Assembly: GCA_010645155.1 (NCBI GenBank)
Contig: CM021314.1
Span: 4,730,955 to 4,794,954, forward strand
Reading direction: 5' to 3'
Origin: Tigriopus japonicus
Lineage: Eukaryota; Arthropoda; Copepoda; Harpacticoida; Harpacticidae
DNA length: 64,000 nt
A program made the position numbers and the translations under genes. Below the pieces are notes generated by a model. That model was not told the DNA's origin and did no database searches. It saw only the letters and a program-made list of their open reading frames with translations. This document shows positions 26,060 to 44,900 of this stretch, in pieces (position 1 is the stretch's first letter; each line of letters opens with the position of its first letter).

Positions 26060-27245
26060 TATTATATCCAGACTAGCCTGTAATTCGTTAAATTGCACCA
26101 TTTCCGGATTTATTTAAATAATCGAATTGAAGATCTATTTCTTGTGAGCAGATGTTATTTTACATATTTTGTTCTTAGGCAAACTTGCTCGAAGTTATGA
26201 TTTAATTAGGCAAGGTATGTTGCTTGACCCCTGTATACATAGAAAATAGAGCAAGCAACATGACAAAAATGATGTATCCTTCAAAGCTAAGCTGTCTCAA
26301 ATCGAAATTCATCATTTTTCTGGACAAATGTTCACCAAACATAGAAATATAAGTATAAACAACATCTGTACTTAACAAAATATTGAGTTTGACTAGAGCG
26401 CTATAGTAAAAGAGTACGTGCATGTGCCATTTTGGTCCCAAGACGTCGGTTCCATTGTACTGTGGTTCTTGGCAGAGTTGGGTCAATTACTTGAAAAATG
26501 TAATTAATTATAATTACAATTACTTGAAAATGTAATTAATTATAATTACAATTACTTTGTCGAAAAAAATAATTAATTACAATTACATCATCCAAAAATG
26601 TAATTGACTTCAATTACAATTACAATCCTTCCGTCTCTTTTACCCTTTTGTCTTTTCAAAACAATGAAAAATAAACAGATCTCCCATTTTTAAACCAACT
26701 AGCACCAACTGCAACTTATAATGCCTGAAAGGTTAATACAAAAGAGTGAATTACAAAAATCAAAAGTTTATGAACAGGCTTAAATATCAAAACTGTTATG
26801 CCATGAACCACAAGGCATATTTTTCTTTTCCAGAAAACAGAAACTTTATACACATAGGTCAAACATTATGCTTTCAAAGGTAAGCTGAGATCATGAGCGT
26901 CAATTTGGTAGTTAATAGTGCATAGGTAAAGTTGCCTCAAACATGCGAACCCAAGAACCACAGTACAATGGAACCGACGTCTTAGTACCAAAATGGCACA
27001 TGCGCGTACGCTTTTATTATAGCGCTCTAGTTTTGACGAGTTTCCCGCTTTTGACGTCCATTTTTTGAAACGTGCAGGGGTCACCCAACTTAACTTGTCT
27101 AATTAAATCATAACTTCGAACACATTTGCCTGACAACAAAATATGCGAAATAACATGTACTCAGAAGAGCTAAATCTTTATTTCGATTTCTGTCATCAAT
27201 CTGAAAATGGTCCAATTTAACGAACTACAAATCCAGTCTACCTGA
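26060..27245. mobile_element. Foldback element with ~300-400-bp inverted arms
   Basis: The left arm (about 26085-26470) and right arm (about 26955-27230) are inverted copies: for example GTGGTTCTTGG (left) with CCAAGAACCAC (right), and ATGATTTAATTAG with CTAATTAAATCAT. Identity is moderate with indels. The spacer starts CAGAGTTGGGT and then has about 150 bp of repeated GTAATTGTAATTAATTA-like units (26491-26625), as at the ends of some hAT elements. Short frames in the arms are not genes. Confidence 0.7.
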
Positions 27246-27499
27246 AGTTTGGATACCCCACGTAATAAAAACCTCTCACCAAGTGTCCATATTTGAAATA
27301 TCTCTTAAAATGGCAAATTTTGTCTATAAATGTGTAGTTCATAAAAAAGTATCAAAATTTATATTTCAAAATGCAACAAATCAGACCATGGAATGTTTAT
27401 TATGTATTGTTGCGCTTTTGCCAAGCCACTTAATAAGCATTTTTTCTACATCACAAAAAATGTCTGAGAATTTCTCGTTTCTCTATTGTTCTGATTGAT

Positions 27500-28880
27500 G
27501 TGTATTATAACATAATACATGTATCTTTGGTCAAACATTCACAGTGCTCAATAGCCGATTTAAAAAGCGTTTTTGCAGATATTGAAAACCTAGCAATTGA
27601 GGCAATTGAAGCATATGCCAATGAACTTGATGATTTGCTCCCCGACATCAGTCTTGATTGCTCAAGAATTGAAGACCAAAATATCATCTTTTACATCTCT
27701 GGATATCTTGCGAAATCAATGTCCCAACAAACCAAGTGTGACGAGTGCAAGAAACTCTTTTCCAAAGGAAAAGCGCTCAACGTTGAATTTGAAAAGGCAG
27801 AGAGCCAAGAAGATGCCATGTTGCAAGCAGCATTTTTAGAGCAAGTCACTAGTAGTGATTAGTGATGGGTTTCGAACCGGGAGTGCTGCCATTTTTTACT
27901 CGGAAGTTTATCATTGTTGATTAGGGCAGGTTGTATTGAACGTTTTCAAAAAGACCTAAACAGGGACCAATTTGGCAACACTCGAACTAGTTCGATTTCG
28001 AGTTCCATCAGTAGCTTTACTTTTGGATTTCGAGTTGGCAGTGCTGCCATATTTTATGACGTCTCTATTTGAGAAGATTAGTTGGGGGTCAACTTTTTGA
28101 CCTTAAAATCCAAAGTGGCAAAACTCGGCCAAAAATCCAACTCGAAACCCATCAGTAGTAGTGATGGGTTTCGAGTTGGCAGTGTTGCCACTTTTTACTC
28201 GCAGTGTAGTTGCTGTTAAAATAGGCGGGTTGTTATAAACTTTTTGAACAAAGACCTAAACATGGACCAATATGGCAACACTCTTTTTTCGAGTTTTCTT
28301 TTTTTTTTTAGTTCGAGTTCGATTGGTACTTATAAAAATGGATTTCGAGTTGGCAGTGCTGCCATATTTTACTTGGAGATTAGGTGCTTTGCCCTTTGAG
28401 AAGTTTAGTAGTGGTAAAGTTTTTGACCCTTAAGGACCAAAATAGCAAAAGTATGGCATAATTCGAACTCGAAATCCATCAGTAGTCACTAGGGGAGGAC
28501 TCACTTATCTAAAGGACATTTTGTTCACATTCTGCTTGGAAGTTTGGAACATTTATCATGTTTTGACCCAAATTTCAGCCGTAAAAGATCGCTTACTGGC
28601 CTCGAAAAATCCAAGAGATGTATTTGGATTGTGTGTCATGAAAAAGTTTGCTTCAAGAGACGACATTTGGAATGCCTTCCATATAGAGTGCTCCAAGAAA
28701 CATCTTTTTCTTGAAAACGGGAAGAATGTTGCAAAAAGGATGTTTAATTTCTTCTCTAAAAACATGTGTAATGACAAAAACTCCAAAATTCACGCAATGA
28801 AGAAGAGAAAAAAATCCAATGAGAAGAAGATCGCTAAACTGCATGCAGTCAACAGTGGGTTAATTGAAAAGGGGAAATGA
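27500..28880 (+). pseudogene. THAP9/P-element-like transposase C-terminal remnant, split by a MITE
   Basis: Two frames, 27500-27844 and 28493-28880, belong to one protein. The first ends with YISGYLAKSMSQQTKCDECKKLF, the second starts RGGLTYLKDILFTFCLEVW, then NPRDVFGLCVMKKF and a Lys-rich tail. The GYLA..C..C and RGGL motifs are those of P-element/THAP9-type transposases. Excising 27853-28484 plus one copy of the 8-bp duplication restores the frame, with the split codon giving the Arg of RGGL. The N-terminal THAP and catalytic parts are not seen. Family call from motifs only. Confidence 0.55.
27853..28484. mobile_element. hAT-like MITE dimer (632 bp) inserted in the transposase
   Basis: Perfect 8-bp target duplication GTCACTAG (27845-27852 and 28485-28492). 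Ends are inverted (TAGTGATGGGTTTCGA against TCGAAATCCATCAGTA). Inside are two related units of about 310 and 325 bp in tandem, meeting at CCCATCAGTAGTAGTGATGGG near 28158. Both carry the GGCAGTGCTGCCATATTTTA block. Same family as 12297-12328 with 20593-21315, and an end fragment at 29266-29292. Confidence 0.85.
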
Positions 28881-29429
28881 GCCAAATTAGTTGAAAGAAT
28901 TATAAATAAATTCATCTATAAATGTGCTTGTTTGTTGATCATTCTTGGGGCGACAAAAAGAATCACATCATTGTAGCACATGATACCTTTATTGACTGTG
29001 AACTCACACACATGATAAGTTAGGGAAAGGTCTTTGCAAAGAATATCTCCCTGAAACATTGTGTTCTTTTGTATTGGTTTTATCTCTGTTGAGGCTTTAT
29101 TTCTCTTTCCACATGTCAAAGACAAATTGGGCCCTATTATGAGTATTTGGAAGGACTTTTCTACTGCAACAACCTCTCTTGTATTATGCCTAATCAATGA
29201 CCTAATCTTGGTCACAACAAAGAAAAAATCATCTGCCGTTGGCTGTCCACATCTAGAGATGTCTATGCATAATTCCAACTCGAAATCCACCACTACTCTC
29301 ACCACAGGACGCGAACTTCAGCTGACGCAGAGCCCAAGAAGGCCCTTAAAACGGTAACTTTATTCTACGTTTTCAGATATCAAAACTCACATCATTTTCA
29401 AGTCGAAAGATTCCAAGTGATCTGGATTG
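28881..29429. other. Non-coding stretch with a MITE end
   Basis: ATAATTCCAACTCGAAATCCA (29266 on) is the terminus of the MITE family seen at 28484. A 129-codon minus-strand frame at 28916-29305 crosses it and is not credible as a gene. Confidence 0.4.
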
Positions 29430-29975
29430 GCTATGGCATACAAAATTGTTCTCGTCAAACTCTCCTCCAATGGGCTTCTCGACTTCAATGGCGTTCACGT
29501 ATCAAAGCCATTATCTTACATAACAGACTTGATTAGAGCGCGAAGAAATCTACGAGGTGGGTATATTTATCTCGGATATGAAAGAGACGACAATCAGGTT
29601 GTTCTACTCCCTGAATCAACAACCGTAGCAGAGGCATTGGACATCATTTTTGAGGTAATTATTGGTGTGTTAGAAATTGCTGATGAATATGTCACTGGTC
29701 CTTTGGATCCAATTTCAGAAAACTAGTACGTCGTCAGAGGACCTTATGAACAGTCTTTTCTTGATTGGATCTGTGGAGGATGCTCCGGTTGCACCCTTCG
29801 GTTAGGTGCAACCGGAAGATCGGCCAAAGAATTCCGACAACGGACCATTTTCAAAGAAATCCAATGCCATCTTGTACAAGTACTTTGCCCGTTAATGTCC
29901 ACTTATATGTCCACTTCCTCTTCATTTATTTGTCATGACGTGGAGTGATGCTTTGATTCCAAATTCTTTTACTTT
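29430..29975 (+). repeat. Duplicated block copy B with an uncharacterised small ORF (29433-29726)
   Basis: Inverted relative of 11100-11631. ATG 29433 opens a 97-residue frame, MAYKIVLVKLSSNGLLDFNG..., DLIRARRNLRGGYIYLGYERD, ending at TAG 29726. Upstream it lacks the splice acceptor found in copy A, so copy B may derive from spliced RNA, or copy A gained the sequence. The hairpin CCGGTTGCAC/GTGCAACCGG lies at about 29785-29815. Function unknown. Confidence 0.6.
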
Positions 29976-30589
29976 TTTGATCGAAAAAAAAGCCCAGATG
30001 TCAAAAAAACATCCATCCATGCCTTTCCGCTTGTAGAAGTGATTTTGTGCCAATGTACTCAAAGTTGGGAAAAAGAATACTCCATTTAAAAAAACCTTGT
30101 GATAACAATCAAGACAAGTCAGGCACACCTCTTTAACAAAAAGATTTCTTTTACATAAAATGTATTAACGAATTTCCATCCTTTTATGTACAAAATACCA
30201 TTAAGTTTGGCTCTTGTTATAATGCCAAGTGTATGAACGTTTGTGTAAAAGAAAGAGACTCTTTTTTGCGAGATTCACTCGCAAATGCTCCTCAATTCGA
30301 TATCGACTATGATTTTGCTCCCCTCGTCAATTGGCCCGAATTAATGGTTTCTTTTTACGTGAGTAGTATTCAACACATTATTTGGAGTGTGGTTGTAGAG
30401 AAATACTTAGCTAAAAACATCCTTTCACTTTGTATAACTTGAATACGTCTCATACAACCCCAGAAATATGAAATTGGAGGCAGTTTGTTGGAAGAACTCT
30501 GTACTAGCATATACTACGTACACTTCCCGAACTGCACGAGTCTCTTCAACTATCATGAAATTTCAGGGACACTTGTTTGGAAAAGCGCA
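29976..30589. other. Non-coding stretch downstream of bystin
   Basis: Only short chance-like frames. No repeat recognised. Confidence 0.4.
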
Positions 30590-30595
30590 TTTATT
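30590..30595 (-). terminator. Poly(A) signal AATAAA for bystin
   Basis: TTTATT on the plus strand, 30 nt beyond the bystin stop codon. The position fits a very short 3' UTR. Confidence 0.6.
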
Positions 30596-30625
30596 TAGCC
30601 ATAACATTACCCGGATTATTTATGA

Positions 30626-32057
30626 TTACAAAGATTCCATAGGTTCGGCCACTTCTATATCCCGGCATTTGGCATTGGCCAATTCTCGTCGGATTTCAGG
30701 CGAGATCCCATGATGGTGTTGGCATCGCAATAACTCTAAGAGCGCATCGCGTTGCTCAGAGCTGATATGACCTTTGTAGCGTTGAACAAAGGTCAGAAAG
30801 GATTGATGCCATAGAACGGGTAATTCGCGTTTCTCGTTGCGAAAACGTAAGAAATGAAACACGACCGCATCAACCACGCGGAACGGCAAAGCGTACTTCT
30901 TGTCCAAGAAAATGCGCAGAAAGATCGAATTGGCCCCACTGTACTCCATCTCGGCAATCTTGAGCATGGTGGCACAAGAATGCATTATAGGAATCGAGTT
31001 CTTAGCCAACACCGAACCGATAATAATGGCTTCGCGCAATGTGCAATCGCCAGCTTCGCACAGCGGAATCAGAAAGCCTTTGAAGAACGCACCGGGCTTA
31101 AAGAGAGCCTTGCGCAAGGCTTGATATAAATGAAAATTGAGCCGCTGATACGTATCGATATCGTCTCGGACTCGGGGTAACAAGATGTAATTATAGAATC
31201 GTTGGGCCATGGTTTCCCGGAGATTGGAGGCAAAGATCTTGGTGGCTTGATACATGGCGGCGGCGGACCAATTATCCGGTTGAGTTAAGAGGATCAAATC
31301 TTCCCAATGCCGGAATTGAGGCACGACTTTGAAGGCCTTAGGCACTTTTCCGCTGCGATAACGGGCCAAAACCCGACCCACGCCTTCAAACATTTCGATT
31401 GTGGCCGGATCAAAAGCTTGACGTTGGTTCGTTCCGGCATCCGAGAATTCCGTTTCAATTTCGGTGCGTTTCTCGTCGATTTTGGCTTGGATAATTTCGG
31501 CCAAAGTGCGTTTGGGTCCCGTCGAAGGGGTCATGAACGCGGCAAAGGCCGCGTTATCTTTTTCATTAATATGAAGGTCGGTGGCAAAATCGGCGCCGTC
31601 CATTTCGGGATCGGCGTGATCGGCCTCCAGGTCATCCTCATCGTCGTCATTTTCGTCTTCATCCGGACCGCCTAATCGTGAGATGGGTGGTCGATGGGGC
31701 GTGCCCGAGGAGGTCCGGTGTTCCTCGGCGAGTTCTTCCAGTTGTTGTCGGGCTTGACTCAGAATTTGTTGCGAGAGTTTCCCGCCCACCACTTGCTGAC
31801 CTTCGGACTCTTCGGGAAATTTGGATCCTCGATGGGCTTTCACGCGAGACACATCGCGTTCCGACACTAACGAGGCCTGTGGTATTCATGCAATTGAGTA
31901 AGTAAATAAGGAAACGAACGACTGAGCATCTGGATGACGTCCATAGTCTTCATAAAATGACCGACCAGAGAAATAAATGACTTACCCGTTCAATCTGATG
32001 AGCCAATGGTAAATTCTTGGGCGTTTGACTGGCCTTAATCTTCTTGGCCTTGCCCAT
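30626..32057 (-). CDS. BYSL: Bystin (40S ribosomal subunit biogenesis factor)
   Basis: Bystin (yeast Enp1) binds the pre-40S particle in the nucleolus and is needed for its maturation and export. Exon 1 is 32057-31986 (24 codons, MGKAKKIKASQTPKNLPL...), intron 31985-31877, exon 2 31876-30626; both junctions are phase 0. The 440-residue protein equals the usual length. The N-terminal third is acidic and low in conservation (DEDENDDDEDDLEADHADPE), followed by the bystin core: RTLAEIIQAKIDEK, YRSGKVPKAFKVVP, AAMYQATKIFASNL, AQRFYNYILLPRVRDDI, LNFHLYQALRKALFKPGAFFKG, IPLCEAGDCTLREAIIIGS, LKIAEMEYSGANSIFLR, LDKKYALPFRVVDA, LPVLWHQSFLTFVQRYK. A transposon sits just upstream of its ATG. Confidence 0.95.
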
Positions 32058-32154
32058 GATGGTATGGCAAGAGTAATTTCACGGTTTTCCCCACTTCACG
32101 ATACAACCCAAACACGTGCGTTGAAACGACAGCTGAAAAAGTAGGTGTTGTTAT

Positions 32155-33522
32155 CAGCGTTGCCAGGTCCCAAGGATTGGCTCGCGGCCAAATTTAAGAT
32201 CCAAAGTTGCCTTTTGGCGGCCAAAAATGAGGAAAAGTTGCCACTTGGCAGCCATTTTTTTAAAAATTTCCACATTATTATTGCATTACAAAAAAATGGT
32301 AATATAAGGAGCACTGCTCAATACTTTTTTGTAAAAAAAGTATATTTTTTATTTTTAAATTCTGTACATTTTTTGGAATGTGCGTGTTAGTAAACAAGTT
32401 CATGGGAACGAAGCGTCAACTTGGCACTTAGACAATTGACATTAACGTGAATCCTTAGGTGCTAGGATTGCAGAGTTGATCCTCCCCCGCCCCTTATTGT
32501 TTATTGTTAGGACCCCTCAAACCTCAAAAGCATGGGTATAAAGAGTATTGGTTGAAAAAGGAAAAAAACAAAAGGTTAAGAAATTAAAGCTAAAAAAAGA
32601 AGGACATAATTTTTTAAACATTAAAGTTTAAAAAAAATTAACATTTAAGCTGGTATTGACCCAATTTTGCTGATAGGCAACAATATGTGTCTGTAAATCA
32701 GAAATGTGAAGTTCATAGGGTTTCGCCTTTATTCTTGAAACAAAATTATTCAACAATCGAAATTCATTCTATTTAGTGCATGTCTGCTTTTGGTTTTGGT
32801 AGGCATAACTGAAACTGTTGATGGAATGAAAGCGCTTTTGGCCAAAATTACAGACAAAATTTCAATTTCGGTTTCAGTTATGCTTAACTAAACCAAAAGC
32901 AGACATGCACATTAAAGAAGTCGAAGATTTTTTTGATTCAAAAACCTCTGCAACTTATTTTGTTGGTTTTTTTCAAAATTTAGTTTACCTGACGTTGAAC
33001 ACAATCAATTTAGATTTCAAGTGAATTTTCCATGTATATAATTTTTCAATGAGTTGCTTGTGGTTTTGATTAAGCCCTCTATAAAAACTAAAACTTTTGG
33101 TTATGATCTCTTTTGGTCCATCACTAACTGATATCAAAAATGAAATTTCAGCCCAAAAGCACGTTTTGTCCATCACTATAATTCAGACACCACAATTGAC
33201 TGCGGTCAAAACAAGGCATAACCTTATGTTTAATTTAAGCATTCCTTTAAAGAACTTGTTTGAAATGGACCTTCAACTGTCAGCCAAAGAGCGTCATATG
33301 TCGCAATTTAGTAATCACTTAGTAGATACTTGTACCATCAAGTTTCAAAAGTTGCCAAATTCTGCCAAGAAGCCACAAAAATTTTCTTGTGGCCATTCAG
33401 CAGCCTCAAAAGTTGCCATCTGGCGGCCAATTTCCCCCCCGGCGGCCACTATTTTGTTTCCCGTGGCCATCAGGTTTCAAAAGTTGCTACTTTTGGAAAT
33501 TTTGTTGCACCTGGCAACGCTG
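32155..33522. mobile_element. 1.37-kb hAT element in the bystin 5' flank
   Basis: TIR CAGCGTTGCCAGGT at 32155 and its reverse complement ending at 33522; perfect 8-bp target duplication GTTGTTAT (32147-32154, 33523-33530). Subterminal regions repeat GTTGCCA and GGCGGCCA motifs on both sides. No transposase frame, so non-autonomous. It starts 98 bp upstream of the bystin ATG and separates that gene from its former upstream sequence. Confidence 0.88.
32776..32907. repeat. Hairpin repeat inside the hAT element
   Basis: Inverted arms of about 40 bp starting GTGCATGTCTGCTTTTGG and ending CCAAAAGCAGACATGCAC around a ~55-bp loop. It may be a MITE inserted in the hAT element. Confidence 0.75.
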
Positions 33523-33530
33523 GTTGTTAT

Positions 33531-34979
33531 TTTATATCGTTCACGCGTTCAGCGTGACGTGATCGTGAGCTCCCAATCAAAGCGATCACTTTTGGGCATA
33601 ACCCTTTGATGGGCCTGATATTTGAGGCGCTAATTATAATATAAGTCTAGCCATATTTGATCAAAATGATTACCGCATTGAAATGCTCTTGATCAAACCT
33701 GGGAATCCTTCATCCATACTCGAAGTCAAAACGAACGAGAGTATTTCCCAGTCCAAAAAATGGCATAAACGCTCGAATTTTAACGGACGGATGTCCTCGT
33801 TATCCGCCGTATTTCCTTTATAAACCATGGTAAACTGCAAATAAAACAAATGCACTATGTTACCAATTAGGTTAAATGACTGTTCATGGTAAAATCGCTT
33901 TGTTCTCGATTTGTTTCTCTTGAGCCAGGGTTGGTCAGGGGATTATCCCCGGGATACCGGGACGGGATTTAACTAACCCTACTCGGAACTTGAGAATCAC
34001 CCAAAGTTAAAGCTTGGCTCACTCTCATCAAGAAGACACTTGCAACCTTTGCTTTTAGAGAGAAAAAACGACCTAAAAAAGAAAAGCCACGTTGACGCGC
34101 TCCTAAACAAAAATTCAATTGTTTTTTTGCACGATGAATGGGTGAGTGTAATCGAACGAATTCAGCTGGAGATTCTGGGGCCAAAATGGCTAGGGATGCG
34201 CCGGAGTTGAGACTCACCCTCCAAAAATATAATCAAAACTCGTGAGCCCAACTCGTTTTCTTCAATTTGACAGTCAATTCAAACAAGATTTTTTCCGTTG
34301 TGGCAAACTAAAACTATGAAATGTCCGAACCTAGTTCTGACCCATCCCTAGTTATTTTTGGCCCCAGAATCCACAGCTGAATTCCTTCGATTACACTCAT
34401 CCATTCATAAGCGCGTCACCCTGTTAGCCCCTGAGGCCTAAGAGCGCGCTTGTGTTAAAGTCACAGACCATATAATGGCCAGACCTCGCTTCGTGCGAGA
34501 AAAAGGTGGACAACTTTGCAACATCAGCTGGAACATAACACTACACCCTAAAATGGTGGGAATTTTGAACTTTTCAAAATTTTGCCAGCGTGACCAAATC
34601 CTGAACAAACTCAACGTACCGTACGTACTGTGTTCTTGACGCGAGCGAGCGTCTTTACTTCTGAGCACTCGGTCGCCCTGAGTTTTCGAAGCTAGCGCAG
34701 TTGGGCCAAGTGGTGTCACTTTTCTCTCGCCGACGGTACGGGCCAATGCGACATCTAGTCACTACATGATCTGTGGTTAAAGTACACATGACTTGAAAAA
34801 GGAGAGTGTGACGTCACATGGAGAGTCAGTTCGGCAGTCTGTAAATAAAGTTGGTGCCCGCGTTACATGCGTCACTCTCTCCCAGCGTCTCAAGGCCAAG
34901 CAGGAAAATAATGCGTCTTCGTCATCCTCAACCATTGCATAATTGGGACTGAAACCGAGGCACAGTTTTCTTCTTCATA
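33531..34979. promoter_or_regulatory. Upstream region of bystin and the EF-hand phosphatase
   Basis: Divergent intergenic sequence without a credible gene. A CAGGGTTGGTCAGGGG motif (33936) matches the end of the MITE at 37413. It should carry the phosphatase promoter and 5' UTR; no TATA box is clear. Confidence 0.4.
34130..34415. repeat. Inverted repeat pair, foldback MITE
   Basis: The block at 34133-34197 (GGGTGAGTGTAATCGAACGA, ATTCAGCTGGAGATTCTGGG, GCTAGGGATG) recurs inverted at about 34346-34410 with a few changes, about 150 bp apart. Confidence 0.7.
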
Positions 34980-41797
<6,818 letters not shown>

Positions 41798-41968
41798 TAT
41801 CAAAGGGGACATGATGGATTTTGATATGCAATTTTTCTAACCTTTTTTTTTAAAATTACTATCGTGTTTGATTTCGTGTCGAAATAGATTGGTTTAATGG
41901 AACCTTTTGGTCTGAGGAAGAATGCCCGATGCTTTCAAAAATACATGTTCGACATTGTTATTTAGGCT

Positions 41969-44900
41969 TTAGGGAACGGGGATGCCGATTTGCTTCAACG
42001 AGTTCTTCTCCACAGGGGTCAAATGTTGGGCAAAGTGGGTTAAAAAGTACGGCTGTTGGCAAAACTCATTGAGGAACTCCGTCAAATAGGACTTCAAATT
42101 CATTCTATAAAGCGGATCGGCTTTGGCATCCGGATCCTCTTCGTCGTCCTCATCCTCATAGATATTGAACTCGGGATCCAAGAGCTTGGACAAATCCGTA
42201 CCTTTTTCTGCTTTAGACGAGGATGATGGCCCACCCCCTGAGGCCACCATGCCACTCCCCTCCTCCTCTTCCCAATCTTCATCATCAGTCTCGTCATCTT
42301 CGTCCCGTTGAGAGGCCAAGACATCCAAATGATTGGTCATCTCATTGACGATCAGTTTCAAGATCTTGGCCAACACAGGAATCGTGGTCCATTCATCGGG
42401 AATGGTCTTCTTTTGGGAACGAGTTCGAGCTTTGCTGTCGGTCACGACTTGGTCGCCCTTCACGAGGATTCCTTGGAGACGGGTATCGTTGTTGTTCACG
42501 CCATGTTGAAGAAGCTTGGCCAAGGCCACCATGGTGACCTTGTTCTCGTAGTCGCCATAGAAGATGTGTTGTCGACTGACCCATTCGGACAAGACAAAGT
42601 TCAAAGCCGGTTCGCCCGTGGGTCCAGGAACGGACGATAGAAAATTGAGCACAGCCGCAAGTTGCGAGTGGATCAGTTGAGCGTAGACCATCAACAGACT
42701 CTGCAAAGAGAAAACATTTTTCGTTTTAAGTTTTTTTCATACGACTTATTTATTTCAAAGAACGGAGTTTCCAACAAAAATGAAGCTACTTTTAGTTCTG
42801 AGGACCTTTTTTACTGAATAACTTCGGATGCGAATTAATTTGTTGCCTTATTTTATCCCCTTGATAGTCAAAATTTGGCACAACCAAGATTTCGTACATT
42901 AAAGCAAAAAATACTTTCTCTTAGCACATCAAATATAAGCAGACAATGCGCAAAAACCAATTGACGAATACAATTGAAGGTACAATCAGGTCAAGTATGC
43001 TTGATCTTAGTTGATGACACTCCTGACACTAAGATTTATTTTAATCTAAGCATGATTGCTCTAACCAACAAGTGCACACTCTTTTCTCGTAAAAAAACTA
43101 AGAGTGTATCAAAGAAATATTCGGAAAACGCGAGTATTTTGTAGTCATCCGTAACACAAATTAAATTCCTCAACTCGGTTTTCCCAAATCTAGGAAGCTT
43201 TTTCAATGACATTTTCGTCGACCTTTTTAGTCCATCATTTCTGTATCCTTCAGTTGAAATTAGCGAGACTTTCTCACCTGTATCACACTGAGGGTCTCGG
43301 ATCCTTGGAGTTTGGACAAAACCGCTTTGAGAAGCAAGTCCAAATGCTCGCCCAATTGATCACCCGTTTTCTGGATCAACGTGGTCACCAATCGACCCAC
43401 AAAAGTGGCCGTGAACTCACTGCCCACGGGATTCAACAAGTGACCCGCCACTTGAACCATGTACCATAATCCGGATTTGCCCTCGCTGTCATGGAAATGG
43501 CAAATTTGCTCGGGAGCCACCGCCACATACGATCGAAGACATTCACCGCCGCTCTGAAATAAGGTCAATAATTGGATAATTCATTCTAAATTGTCGTTCT
43601 AAAGTTATCATTATCAATGAAAGCAATTCGCCGAGCACCCTCCCTCTCTTTGTTTGTTTGGAATGGGGGATGAAATTTCTTTGTCTGACTCGAATTGCAA
43701 TTCCACTAGCTACCTTTGTCTTCTCACAAAGTAGCTTACTTCGACCAGACTTTAGTATCACATCACTTTCTTCAAATGCCCTCCATCAAGTCCAGTTAGT
43801 TAGTAAGGGGTTTTTCTAGGATCTGGTCGAGGTTTTAAGAGAGAGGAAAGGCAAAGTTGATGGCCAGGCATCACTTTCAGAGGACAAGAGTGCATTCTCA
43901 TTACCCCTCGAAAGTTTCCAAGGCTTCATTTCCAAAGCTTTTCCAACTTTCACGATTAGAACTTACAACCTACCTGCATTATGGCGTTATCATCCGAATG
44001 AAGAGTGCAATTAGCGGCCACGGGAAATGCGTTGCTCATGAGGAGATCCGAGAGTGGCGGATTCGAGGCTCGAACCAACGTCTGGAGCACATCCAAGGCG
44101 ACAGCTTGAAGCCCGGGAGCCACGGTTTTGGCTTCTCCATGAGGGTTCAAAATGGATACTAAGGTTGGGACGAGGCGGGTTTGTAGTGGCAAGAGACATC
44201 CTTCCGTTTGAGAAAGGACTTTGAAGATATCTTGAACCAGGGACGTGAGAACGGGATCTATAATTGGTAACAAGGAAATTGAATGGTTGAGAGTGTAATG
44301 ATGAGAAGAAGGAATCGAGTTGATCGACTTACCACTATTGAATTTGAGAAAGATGGCGATGACGAGCGGAGTGATTTTGTTCTCATGTGAAGAGGTGAAG
44401 GTCTTGTCGCACTGGAATGACATATGGTTTATGTAAGAATAGTGATTTATTCCTAGTGTTACACGTGATTATAGGACCTTAACAGAGGATGGGATTGAAA
44501 AAGGAACTTTTTTACACACACTTTAATCAACCAGAACCTTTTTTCACTCCGTGGGAGGAAGTTTTTTGATTTAAAAAAGCAACTTGAATGAACAATGATG
44601 GACGAAAAACCATTGTTATTCGTAATAAACCTATCCAATTGAAAACGTTGAAGTGGTGTCAGTCAGGATTTGATTTGGTCTTGCTCGGAAAAACTCGGCC
44701 AATTTGCACGTATTGACACTAGCCGTTCATGGACCTTCAACAATATCGAAGGTTTCTTTTTGACCACCTATTACTATGGAAGAAACAAAAAAATCGACAG
44801 AACCTAAGTATCTTTGCATTTAGGAAAAAGAGGGATAAAATGAATAAAGCGAACCCATATTTCGGTATACGAAAAATACGTTGTTCTGTCACTGGACAAA

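Noticed and set aside
28916..29305. 129-codon minus-strand ORF
   Set aside because: It runs through a MITE terminus and matches no family.
11100..29975. The inverted blocks at 11.1 and 29.4 kb as TIRs of one 18.9-kb element
   Set aside because: They differ by many substitutions and indels, their outer edges do not form clean ends, and no target duplication was found.
32145..33609. ORFs within the hAT element upstream of bystin
   Set aside because: Short, in several frames, crossing the TIR and target duplication; no transposase motif.
33670..33855. Small minus-strand ORF upstream of bystin
   Set aside because: 61 codons, no recognised motif, no splice partner identified.
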